NCBI GenBank assembly: GCA_041659585.1
Contig: JBAZXY010000095.1
Location: 1-5,637 of the forward strand
Length of the DNA stretch: 5,637 nt
Direction: 5' to 3'
Origin: UBA8518 sp041659585
GTDB taxonomy: Bacteria; Patescibacteriota; Minisyncoccia; Moranbacterales; UBA2206
Below the pieces are notes generated by a model. It was not told the DNA's origin. It saw only the letters and a program-made list of their open reading frames with translations, and did no database searches. Of the stretch, positions 1 to 5,448 are shown piece by piece (the stretch's first letter is position 1; every line of letters starts with the position of its first letter). Both the position numbers and the translations under genes were made by a program.

Positions 1-1194
1 TTCGGACTTTTTCTTCCTCAATGCGCGGAGACTAGTCTTTTTGATCCCATAATGGAGCCGAAATTCACTTCAGATGGGGATGGGACGGTGACAGCTCCCA
101 GTTCTTTGATGTTGCCTGCGGGTGGAAATATGGAGAGATATTGGTTAGATTTGTATAGATATAATAACCCAATGATTGACTTCAGAGTAGACAAGCAACA
201 CAAAGATATTTTAGAAGTGAGTAATCTTCTGTATTTTCTATCCAGCATCATCAAAACCCATAAATCATCTGAGACCTTGCCAAAATACATTTCTTCTCAA
301 AAGCCAGGCGACTACGAAGAAATGAAACCGCGCATCAGAATGTCTCTCTATTCACCACTGGATATCCATCTCTACGATGAATATGGCAATCACACTGGAC
401 CGATCATGACTGCTGATGGTAAAGTGATTGAGGAAAACATCCCCAATACCTATTACAAGATATTTGGTGAACAGAAATATGTTGGCTGGAGTACGGAGGA
501 TAATATCCGCGTAGAACTAGCAGGCTACGCCGAAGGGTCATATGCCGTCAAACTTCAAGAAGTTTCTCTCACGGAAAATGGAGAAGAAGATGGTGATTTT
601 ATTTCCTTGGAAAATCTTCCTGTTATTTCTGGAACGCAGGTAGGATTCGATGTTCCAAGTGATGGTCTCAAAGCAATGACTTCTCTTTCAGCGGATTACG
701 ACGGTGATGGAAGTGAAGATTATATTGTCGTGCCAAAAATCAATAGCAGTGCTACACTGGAATTGAGTGATGAGAAAAACGATGATAGTGAGGATGGAAC
801 AGGTGACGGAATCGATGATGGGCAGGAAAATGATAGTGACCTAGAAGAAACTGATGCTGTGAAAAAGATAGAGAAAAAGGAGGAGCCGAAAATTGACTTA
901 TGGTCAGCCTATCTTTCTACAAAAACCTCAAACAAGAATTGCCAGCAAAGACTTAATATCAAAATCAATGGCAGGAGATTGGATGATAATGTTATGGTAT
1001 TTATTGGTAATCAAAAGGCTAAAAGAGTGGAGAAAAGATCCAATAGAAAGGCAGTAGCTATTTTCTGCCTGGATAAACTATTGAATAAAAAGACAGGATT
1101 AGAGAGGAGTATTTCCGTTGAAAATCCAAAAACTAAAAGAGTGTATGCAAGAAAGAAAATTGATTTAAATAATATACTAAGTGTTAAAAAATAA
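1..1194 (+). CDS. C-terminal part of a putative secreted alpha/beta-hydrolase (lipase/LCAT-like), 5'-partial
   Basis: The frame is open from base 1, so the ATG at 52 is probably internal. Numbering from that Met, residues 7-13 (SDGDGTV) resemble the GDGTV segment that carries the catalytic Asp (D10) in lipase/LCAT-like hydrolases. H50 in a KQHKDIL context would be the triad His. The Ser nucleophile (GxSxG) would lie upstream of the window. Residues 98-115 (LYSPLDIHLYDEYGNHTG) begin a beta-rich module that I associate with extracellular proteins of this kind. Residues 215-224 (DYDGDGSEDY) look like a Ca-binding DxDGDG loop. Residues 239-267 are strongly acidic (Asp/Glu/Gly), and from 270 to the end the chain is basic and beta-rich (INGRRLDDNVMVFIGNQKA), possibly an IPT/Ig-like fold. 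GC content falls toward the 3' end. The hydrolase assignment rests on motif recognition only. It could be a non-enzymatic surface protein. The next gene follows after 6 bases. Confidence 0.6.
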   Translation, partial: FGLFLPQCAETSLFDPIMEPKFTSDGDGTVTAPSSLMLPAGGNMERYWLDLYRYNNPMIDFRVDKQHKDILEVSNLLYFLSSIIKTHKSSETLPKYISSQKPGDYEEMKPRIRMSLYSPLDIHLYDEYGNHTGPIMTADGKVIEENIPNTYYKIFGEQKYVGWSTEDNIRVELAGYAEGSYAVKLQEVSLTENGEEDGDFISLENLPVISGTQVGFDVPSDGLKAMTSLSADYDGDGSEDYIVVPKINSSATLELSDEKNDDSEDGTGDGIDDGQENDSDLEETDAVKKIEKKEEPKIDLWSAYLSTKTSNKNCQQRLNIKINGRRLDDNVMVFIGNQKAKRVEKRSNRKAVAIFCLDKLLNKKTGLERSISVENPKTKRVYARKKIDLNNILSVKK

Positions 1195-1200
1195 TTAAAA

Positions 1201-1680
1201 ATGAGTGAAAAAAATGTATTAACTATTAAGTGGAGTTTATTAATAATTTCTTTGATAGGGACAATCTTATTGATTTTAAACAGCACAATTTGCACCGATG
1301 GATATAGATATCATTGTTTTTTAGCGAAATATGATAAAATATTTTTAGAGCCAATGCAGTTTACATTATTGTTTATTTTTGTAATATTATTATTCACTTT
1401 TTTAATCTCTGCTAAAGCTTTTAAAAAGTGGTTATTTTTTTTAGTTGGTTGGCTTATCTTTGACGTTGTATTTATTATTAATGCACCTACTTATATTAAT
1501 GAGATAGGGCTTAATTTCACAAAGGAGGTAATATCTGTGTGGATGGGTTTCTTTTTTGTTTTCAGTAGTCTCGCCATGTTCATCGTCTCAAAAATGGATA
1601 ATACTCCATTATGGCGCAAATGGGTTTATGGCATCTTGATTTTTATTGTTGAGGTAGTATCGATATTTATGCTCACATAG
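1201..1680 (+). CDS. Small five-helix integral membrane protein, unknown function
   Basis: I do not recognise this 159-aa protein. Hydrophobic segments at about residues 11-28, 53-70, 77-94, 110-130 and 141-158 predict five transmembrane helices. The loop after the first helix contains C31 and C39 (CTDGYRYHC), which could form a disulfide if it faces outward. There are no catalytic or transporter motifs. The ATG lies 6 bases after the stop of the upstream gene, with no Shine-Dalgarno (only AT-rich sequence) and no clear promoter, so co-transcription with the upstream gene is likely. GC content is very low: about 23% in two 60-base stretches counted, against more than 50% in parts of the SpoIID-domain gene. 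Hydrophobic codons (TTT, ATT, TTA) explain part of this. It may be an accessory or acquired gene. The coding call is supported by a clean start, the membrane pattern and the tight spacing. Confidence 0.75.
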   Translation: MSEKNVLTIKWSLLIISLIGTILLILNSTICTDGYRYHCFLAKYDKIFLEPMQFTLLFIFVILLFTFLISAKAFKKWLFFLVGWLIFDVVFIINAPTYINEIGLNFTKEVISVWMGFFFVFSSLAMFIVSKMDNTPLWRKWVYGILIFIVEVVSIFMLT

Positions 1681-1700
1681 CTTGAAATTAATTAAAAAAA

Positions 1701-1716
1701 NNNNNNNNNNNNNNNN
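1701..1716. other. Assembly gap (16 Ns)
   Basis: Sixteen consecutive N characters sit between the 3' end of the membrane-protein gene and the 3' end of the oppositely oriented coiled-coil gene. The true length and content are unknown. Any reading frame running through the Ns, such as an extension of the coiled-coil protein into the antisense of the membrane gene, is not reliable. The flanking sequence on the left is an A-run (1694-1700). Confidence 0.98.
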
Positions 1717-2244
1717 TTCCAGCTTTTCGACGCGATAGATGAGGTCATTATGTTTAAAAACTTCAACTTTCTTATTGAGGTCAGCTTTGATATCTAAAGT
1801 GTTTAGTTTAATTTCTTGGACATCAGAAGTTATTTCAGCCACTTCTTCTTCTAGTTTCAAGAAATGGTTCTGTGTCATGGCAGCTAAATCCCTAACAGAA
1901 TTATCTATTTTTTGTTCCAGCAAACTCACAGTTTCTTTGGCTGAAGCAGCTATTTTCTTCTCCAGAGATGCTGTGGTGACCTTGGCTGAATCAGCTATTT
2001 TTGCTTCCAGGGATTCTGTGGTGGAGGCCAATTTCGCTTCCAGGGATTCTGTGGTTGCTTTGGCTGAAGTAGCTATCTTCGCTTCCAGTGACTCTGTGGT
2101 TGCTTTGGCGGAGGCAGCTATCCTTGCTTCTAGTGATTCTGTGGTGTCAGCTAGCTTTGCTTCCAGGGATTCCGTAGTAGCTCTCAGGAGCTCGGCAATA
2201 GCAGCGAGGGTCACTTCTCCAGAGAGATTATTTTTTTCTTCCAT
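1717..2244 (-). CDS. Coiled-coil protein with TTESLEAK modules, 3'-truncated by the gap
   Basis: 176 residues are visible before the gap. Residues 1-22 (MEEKNNLSGEVTLAAIAELL...) form a short helical head. Residues 23-119 are tandem modules starting TTESLEAK, of either 11 residues (TTESLEAKLAD) or 15 (TTESLEARIAASAKA). Both lengths suit right-handed or straight coiled coils (11/3 and 15/4 periodicity). Residues 120-176 contain a second coiled coil and the segment LNKKVEVFKHNDLIYRVEKLE, which I recall as a conserved C-terminus of CPR hypothetical proteins. The protein probably ends soon after that, inside the gap. No signal peptide or membrane helix is visible, so it is probably cytoplasmic and oligomeric. 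The ATG comes one base after the stop of the zinc-ribbon gene, implying translational coupling in a two-gene operon. Its role is unknown; scaffold or nucleoid/cell-division functions would be guesses. Confidence 0.8.
1888..2178 (-). repeat. Intragenic tandem repeats, mixed 45-bp and 33-bp units
   Basis: This stretch encodes residues 23-119 of the coiled-coil protein. Unit order in the coding direction is 11, 15, 15, 11, 15, 15, 15 residues, i.e. 33- and 45-bp units. The first five are close copies (GATTCTGTGGT and GCTTCCAG recur on the + strand) and the last two are diverged. The 33-bp unit equals the 45-bp unit without its 12-bp A(A/T/D)SAK portion, so lengths change by in-frame gain or loss. 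Copy number is expected to vary between strains. Confidence 0.85.
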
Positions 2245-2245
2245 C

Positions 2246-2425
2246 TTATTTTTCTTCGCTTTTGATTATTAATTTTTTGGTCTGCAATATTTTCACAATC
2301 GGTTTACTGCAAGCAGCACAAAGCTCAAAAGAATCGAATGCCTTGAGGCGATTATAAGCCAGCTGGAGATTTTCTGAACCTCGAGCGATGGTTTTTTTGC
2401 AGATGTCGCATTTGGTAATTCTCAT
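2246..2425 (-). CDS. 59-aa zinc-ribbon-like protein (CxxC...CxxC)
   Basis: A short gene that length cutoffs would miss. It begins MRITKCDICKKTIARG and ends KLIIKSEEK. C6/C9 and C36/C39 form two CxxC knuckles 26 residues apart (C9 to C36), the usual arrangement of a structural zinc site. The middle (LQLAYNRLKAFDSFELCAAC) could form a small beta/helix unit, followed by a basic C-terminal helix. No other domain is present, so it could bind nucleic acid or be a partner of the downstream coiled-coil protein, but neither is shown. Support for it being real: a consensus promoter lies immediately upstream, the stop TAA is followed after one base by the ATG of the next gene, and the Cys pattern is coherent. 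The start is fixed by the promoter: the predicted +1 is the A of this ATG, so the mRNA would be leaderless. Confidence 0.85.
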   Translation of the reverse strand: MRITKCDICKKTIARGSENLQLAYNRLKAFDSFELCAACSKPIVKILQTKKLIIKSEEK

Positions 2426-2431
2426 AGTCTC

Positions 2432-2460
2432 ATTATACTCTCGGGCTAAGGGGGTGTCAA
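2432..2460 (-). promoter_or_regulatory. Perfect sigma70-type promoter for the zinc-ribbon/coiled-coil operon
   Basis: Read on the minus strand, TTGACA (2455-2460) and TATAAT (2432-2437) are both exact consensus hexamers separated by 17 bp. Six bases lie between TATAAT and the ATG at 2425, so the expected transcription start coincides with the first base of the start codon and the transcript is predicted to be leaderless. The promoter lies in the 55-bp gap between the upstream gene's stop (2481) and this start, so the operon need not depend on read-through. Confidence 0.88.
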
Positions 2461-2480
2461 TTTGGGGTCTATTTTAGCCT

Positions 2481-3071
2481 CTAGAGCCCGCTATTATTGC
2501 CGGATTGGACTTTTTCCAGCAGGTCCTCGGCGATGCGGTTGTGGCAGGTTTTGCGAATGTTGTCATCGATGATGCCCTCACACAAGGCGGAGTCAGTTTT
2601 GGTGATAGCCAGGTCTTTGAGGCAATAGTCTTTTTCCAAATCTTTTTTGGCGTCGCAATTAGTGTCGGTTTTGATGGGGGAAATGCCACACACTTCCTGG
2701 CAATAGGCGAAGAGTACTAGGTCGTTGGCAAAGGCTTTGCAGTCATTGTCGCAGTGAACAGGGGTGATGTTGGCTTTGATATTGCTTGTGGTTGCGCCGG
2801 TATTTTTTTCTACGGAATTGCCAATGGAGTTTTCAATGATTCCTTCGGCTGGAGGGGTTGTTATTTCGCTCGGGTTTTCATTGACAGGGGGATTAGTCTG
2901 GATGGGTTCCGGAGCGGAAGAAATTGGATTAGTGTCAGAGGAAATGGGATTGGTGCCTACGGGCACGGTGACAGTTTTGGTGAAATAGCGATCATGGATG
3001 ATGGGGTAAGTGAAAAAGGTGATGGCGCCTAGGGCGCCAAGGGTGATAGCGATGAGGACTAGTTTTTTCAT
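2481..3071 (-). CDS. Membrane-anchored or secreted Cys-rich protein, unknown function
   Basis: 196 aa. Residues 1-24 (MKKLVLIAITLGALGAITFF...) are a signal peptide or N-terminal membrane anchor. There is no clear signal-peptidase site, so an anchor is favoured. Residues 36-100 are a Pro/Ser/Thr/Asn-rich linker with near-repeats (NPISSDTNPISSAPEP), probably spanning the cell wall. Residues 105-190 form a helical domain with eight cysteines (C107, C111, C124, C128, C139, C150, C164, C176), including CxxxC pairs HCDNDC and YCQEVC and a tail ALCEGIIDDNIRKTCHNRIAEDL. An even Cys count outside the membrane suggests four disulfides. I recall similar D-x-x-LC...R-x-x-C-x-x-x-x-A repeats in CPR hypothetical proteins, with no known function. 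Upstream lies the palindromic element; downstream is the zinc-ribbon promoter. Three plus-strand frames over this gene are shadows. Confidence 0.85.
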   Translation of the reverse strand: MKKLVLIAITLGALGAITFFTYPIIHDRYFTKTVTVPVGTNPISSDTNPISSAPEPIQTNPPVNENPSEITTPPAEGIIENSIGNSVEKNTGATTSNIKANITPVHCDNDCKAFANDLVLFAYCQEVCGISPIKTDTNCDAKKDLEKDYCLKDLAITKTDSALCEGIIDDNIRKTCHNRIAEDLLEKVQSGNNSGL

Positions 3072-3085
3072 TTGTTTAAATAAAA

Positions 3086-3115
3086 ATTATTACAGTTCGC
3101 CATTTTCTTTGGCAG
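3086..3115 (-). promoter_or_regulatory. Possible extended -10 promoter for the Cys-rich protein gene
   Basis: On the minus strand AATAAT (3086-3091, 5/6 to consensus) is preceded by TG-N (3093-3094), an extended -10. A weak -35, CTGCCA (3110-3115, 4/6), is 18 bp upstream. The expected start at about 3079 would leave a leader of only about 8 bases before the ATG at 3071, too short for a normal ribosome-binding site. AT-rich DNA makes chance matches likely. Confidence 0.4.
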
Positions 3116-3129
3116 CAAAGTTTCTATCC

Positions 3130-3160
3130 TAACTTTCTTTTGGCACACAAAAGAAAGTTA
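3130..3160. repeat. Terminal hairpin, left end of the palindromic element
   Basis: Perfect 13-bp inverted repeat: TAACTTTCTTTTG (3130-3142), loop GCACA, CAAAAGAAAGTTA (3148-3160). It is not followed by a T-run on either strand, so it is not a canonical intrinsic terminator. It matches in style the hairpin at the right end of the element. Confidence 0.85.
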
Positions 3161-3217
3161 CAAAGAAAATGTGCCGCCCGAGCAAAATCTAAAAATAAAT
3201 TTTCAACTCTTGTCCTA

Positions 3218-3253
3218 AATTTTATCGAGTCTCGCGGCGAGACAGATAAAATT
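3218..3253. repeat. Internal hairpin of the palindromic element
   Basis: Outer arms AATTTTATC (3218-3226) and GATAAAATT (3245-3253) enclose a GC-rich inner stem GTCTCG (3229-3234) / CGAGAC (3238-3243) with a CGG loop. There is a 2/1-base internal bulge. It has no counterpart at the mirrored place in the right half, so it may be a later insertion or a functional feature. Confidence 0.8.
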
Positions 3254-3477
3254 CTTAACGGCCAATAGTCTTAATTTATAGTTTTAAATTTTACAGGGCG
3301 GGGTATGGGCAGGCTGTTTTAAAAATTTCCCGCATCGACGAAATACCAAACTACAAATTGAAACTTGGGAGCGTTAAGAAATTACCTATTAGTTTTCTTT
3401 TTTAGCATTTTCGGGAATTTTAGCGAACAAGTTGATAATTTGTTTTGGTATGTAGTTTTGCGGCCTTTTTCTTTTTA

Positions 3478-3508
3478 GCCACTTTTCTTTTGGGAAAAGA
3501 AAAATGGC
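3478..3508. repeat. Terminal hairpin, right end of the palindromic element, just after the SpoIID-domain gene
   Basis: GCCA-C-TTTTCTTTT (3478-3491), loop GGG, AAAAGAAAA-A-TGGC (3495-3508): 13 base pairs with one C/A mismatch. It starts 14 bases beyond the stop codon at 3523, so in the SpoIID-domain mRNA it would form a 3' hairpin. No U-run follows on the minus strand, so it is more likely an element end or an mRNA-stabilising structure than a standard terminator. Confidence 0.8.
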
Positions 3509-3522
3509 ACATTGTAAATTGA

Positions 3523-5382
3523 CTAGTAATTCGATTCTAGGCTGATGCCGGAAAAGTAGTATTTCATGATGCGTTGATAATCCCAGTTGTGGTCACTGCC
3601 GGCTAGCTTGAGAGAGCCGTTGGCAATAAGTCCCACCATATGATTGCCGGCGGCTTCAAGCTGAGCGGTGGTTTGGGATGAGTTTTTTCCATAAGGATCA
3701 GCAACGGACTTGCACCAAGGATAATCCTTGGAACCCCAGCGTTCTTCAAAGCTGCGCGTCCGACCATCTGACCAAGAGGAGTAGGGTGTGAGAGCGGTTT
3801 CAGAGCCAGAGCGAGCCACGACACCCCGAGTTTTTCCGGCGTTGGTTCTGATGTTGGGATATTTTGTTTCCCAATCATAGCCATTATAGATTTGGGAACC
3901 GGAATCGGAGCGGATTTTGAATCCATAAACAGCATATTTAGTGGCGTAATCAATATACCACTGGCCGTAGGTGCGGAAAATGGTGGTCATTACTTTGGTG
4001 TGTTCCGCTGGTCCGGTGCCGGTAGTTTCGCCCATGCCCCAGACGTAGTGCTCCAGGGGAAGAGTGTTGATGATCCAAATGTTGCTGGAATCCGTGTAGC
4101 GGACTTTGATTTTGCCACGATATTGGTCATAGGAAGAGCTGGGGCGATAGACATCAAAAATCATATCGGCGTTGTTACCATCCGTGGCATCGAAAGAAAC
4201 TTCTTGATTGGAGAGGGTGTCTGTAATAGAGCCGGATATTTTCAAATTGCCATTGGTGTCATAGGTCACGCGAGTGACGGTTCCGCCAGCAACTTGGGCG
4301 ATGACCCCGCCACTCTTGTTTCGGATGTTATAGTTTTTGTTGGCTTGAATCTTGAAAGGCGTGGCTTGAATGTCGGATTTGGTGTATTTCCACAGCCCCA
4401 CCGCAATTTCTGGTCCCAAATCAGTTTGGAGGAGATAATTTTTTTCGCTTTCAGAGATGGTGTAGAAATGATCGCCATTAACGGTATTGTTGAAGCGATA
4501 GACCGGATAGGTTCCGGCGACTTTGGTGGCATAGGCATAGAATCCGATACCTTCATAATGATATTCTCCTTGGGGATTCAAGAGGGAATTTTTTTCCGTT
4601 TCGCTGATAGTATAGAAATGATCGCCATTGCGCGTGTTGTTGAAGCGATAGACAGGTAGTGTGCCATCAATAGCATAATTTTGTGCATAAAAAGCGATTC
4701 CTTCTGTGGTATAGCCCCATTGTGGATTATTCATCAAGGCATTTTTTTCTGCGATAGAAATAGTATAAAAATGGTCGCCGTTAATGCGATTGAGAAAACG
4801 GTAAACAGGCACAATGCTGATGCTGTTTTTTTCTGTCTCCGAAATAGTATAAAAATGATCGCCGTTGGAGGCGTTGTAGAAACGATAGACAGGGGCGGTG
4901 CCACTGGCTTGTGCTTGATGGGCATAGAAGGCCACACCTTCGGAAACATAACCCCATTGCGGATTATTGAGCAAGGCGTTTTTTTCTCCTTCACTCATGG
5001 TGTAGAAATGATCGCCATTGGTGGTGTTGCGAAATCTGTAGATGGGAAAAGTATTAGTGGCCTGTGTGGGGCTGGCATGAAAAGCAATGCCTTCGGAGGC
5101 ATAACCCGATTGCGGATTATTAAGGAGGGTATTTTTTTCCGTTTCGCTGATAGTGTAGAAATGGTCGCCATTAGTGGCATTCAGAAATCGATAAACTGGC
5201 AATGTTCCGGAAGCTTGGCTGGCATTGGCATAAAAAGCCACACCTTCACCGGCATAGGAGGAGGGGGTGATTTTGCCATAAAAAGCTGTGCCTTCAGAAA
5301 CATAGGCAGCATGAGTCTTGTCGATGTTTCCAGTCAAAAAGAATAGGGAAACAAATAAAAGGAAAAGAAGTGATTTTTTCAT
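3523..5382 (-). CDS. Secreted SpoIID/LytB-domain protein with N-terminal DUF5648-type repeats
   Basis: 619 aa. Residues 1-25 are a signal peptide (MKKSLLFLLFVSLFF... ending near THAA), so it is exported. Residues 27-50 hold two half-repeats (YVSEGTAFYG, YAGEGVAFYA). Residues 62-318 hold six copies of a ~51-residue repeat with core PVYRF-x-N-x(3)-NGDHFYT-x-SE-x-EKN, then GY-x-SEG-x-AFYA, matching my recollection of Pfam DUF5648, a repeat found next to cell-wall hydrolase domains and perhaps glycan-binding. Residues 415-611 resemble SpoIID/LytB: YRGKIKVR, LPLEHYVWGMGE (E452 candidate catalytic Glu), FRTYGQWY, a WSDGRT segment, SVADPYGK, and a C-terminal NHMVGLIANG...IMKYYFSG. SpoIID is a peptidoglycan lytic transglycosylase and LytB an amidase enhancer, so a wall-remodelling role is likely. 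The third repeat is truncated. Its gene is divergent from an ABC exporter ATPase. No Shine-Dalgarno is seen. Confidence 0.88.
   Translation of the reverse strand: MKKSLLFLLFVSLFFLTGNIDKTHAAYVSEGTAFYGKITPSSYAGEGVAFYANASQASGTLPVYRFLNATNGDHFYTISETEKNTLLNNPQSGYASEGIAFHASPTQATNTFPIYRFRNTTNGDHFYTMSEGEKNALLNNPQWGYVSEGVAFYAHQAQASGTAPVYRFYNASNGDHFYTISETEKNSISIVPVYRFLNRINGDHFYTISIAEKNALMNNPQWGYTTEGIAFYAQNYAIDGTLPVYRFNNTRNGDHFYTISETEKNSLLNPQGEYHYEGIGFYAYATKVAGTYPVYRFNNTVNGDHFYTISESEKNYLLQTDLGPEIAVGLWKYTKSDIQATPFKIQANKNYNIRNKSGGVIAQVAGGTVTRVTYDTNGNLKISGSITDTLSNQEVSFDATDGNNADMIFDVYRPSSSYDQYRGKIKVRYTDSSNIWIINTLPLEHYVWGMGETTGTGPAEHTKVMTTIFRTYGQWYIDYATKYAVYGFKIRSDSGSQIYNGYDWETKYPNIRTNAGKTRGVVARSGSETALTPYSSWSDGRTRSFEERWGSKDYPWCKSVADPYGKNSSQTTAQLEAAGNHMVGLIANGSLKLAGSDHNWDYQRIMKYYFSGISLESNY
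4429..5304 (-). repeat. Intragenic 153-bp tandem repeats in the SpoIID-domain gene
   Basis: Encodes residues 27-318. An A7 tract (in codons GAA-AAA-AA for Glu-Lys-Asn) marks each repeat; on the + strand the T7 runs are at 4439-4445, 4589-4595, 4742-4748, 4826-4832, 4979-4985 and 5132-5138. Spacings are 150, 153, 84, 153 and 153 bp, so one unit (between 4742 and 4826) lacks 69 bp, exactly 23 codons. The other units are full length. Confidence 0.9.
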
Positions 5383-5419
5383 AAGAAGATATTTATTTTT
5401 TGGTTATTTTTCTAGTTCC

Positions 5420-5448
5420 AGTATAACATGTTTTGCCTCAGAATGACA
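5420..5448 (-). promoter_or_regulatory. Extended -10 promoter for the SpoIID-domain gene
   Basis: On the minus strand TGT-TATACT (5420-5428) is an extended -10 (TGn plus a 5/6 hexamer). A position 17 bp upstream (5443-5448) reads TGTCAT, a poor -35, as often tolerated with an extended -10. The predicted start near 5413 gives a ~31-base leader without an AGGAGG-like site. The -35 position is the same six base pairs used by the opposing promoter. Confidence 0.6.

Larger units (their letters stand above)
3130..3508. repeat. Giant imperfect palindrome / foldback (MITE-like) element, non-coding
   Basis: The ~450-bp gap between the SpoIID-domain gene and the Cys-rich gene has no convincing reading frame but shows dyad symmetry along its whole length, axis at about 3316-3320. 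Paired blocks (left with reverse complement of right): 3149-3177 with 3460-3491; 3203-3228 (TCAACTCTTGTCC...) with 3411-3435 (TCAACTTGTTCGC...); TTCTTAACG 3252-3260 with 3372-3380, exact; AATTTATAGTTT 3273-3284 with 3348-3359, 11/12; AAATTTTA 3286-3293 with 3320-3328. The centre (3294-3319) is G-rich. Each end carries its own hairpin. This fits a non-autonomous foldback element or a long structured RNA. No target-site duplication was seen and no copy number can be judged here. Confidence 0.7.

Noticed and set aside
1609..1716. Extension of the coiled-coil protein through the Ns to a stop at 1609
   Set aside because: The extension reads through 16 unknown bases and then the antisense strand of the membrane gene; the residues after the gap have no coiled-coil character.
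1888..2178. CRISPR array
   Set aside because: The repeated units are contiguous, coding and in frame, with no unique spacers between conserved direct repeats.
1739..2272. 177-aa plus-strand frame with repeats SRDSVVAL
   Set aside because: It is the mirror of the coiled-coil repeat gene. The minus strand has the promoter, the coupled upstream gene and a sensible amphipathic protein.
2474..2489. CTCTAGAG palindrome near the end of the Cys-rich gene as terminator or operator
   Set aside because: Short (8 bp), overlaps the stop codon, and is not followed by a T-run; chance is likely.
2505..3032. Plus-strand frames of 71, 92 and 74 aa across the Cys-rich gene
   Set aside because: Overlapping shadows without promoter or family resemblance; the minus-strand gene has a signal/anchor and regular cysteines.
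3130..3160. Intrinsic terminator
   Set aside because: The hairpin is strong but has no T-run after it on either strand, and no gene on the plus strand ends just before it.
3294..3319. G-quadruplex
   Set aside because: Three G-tracts of at least three, but the fourth is only GG; better described as the G-rich loop of the palindromic element.
3892..5346. Long plus-strand frames (255 and 221 aa) opposite the SpoIID-domain gene
   Set aside because: Their length follows from the repeats on the other strand. The minus-strand product has a signal peptide and recognisable domains.
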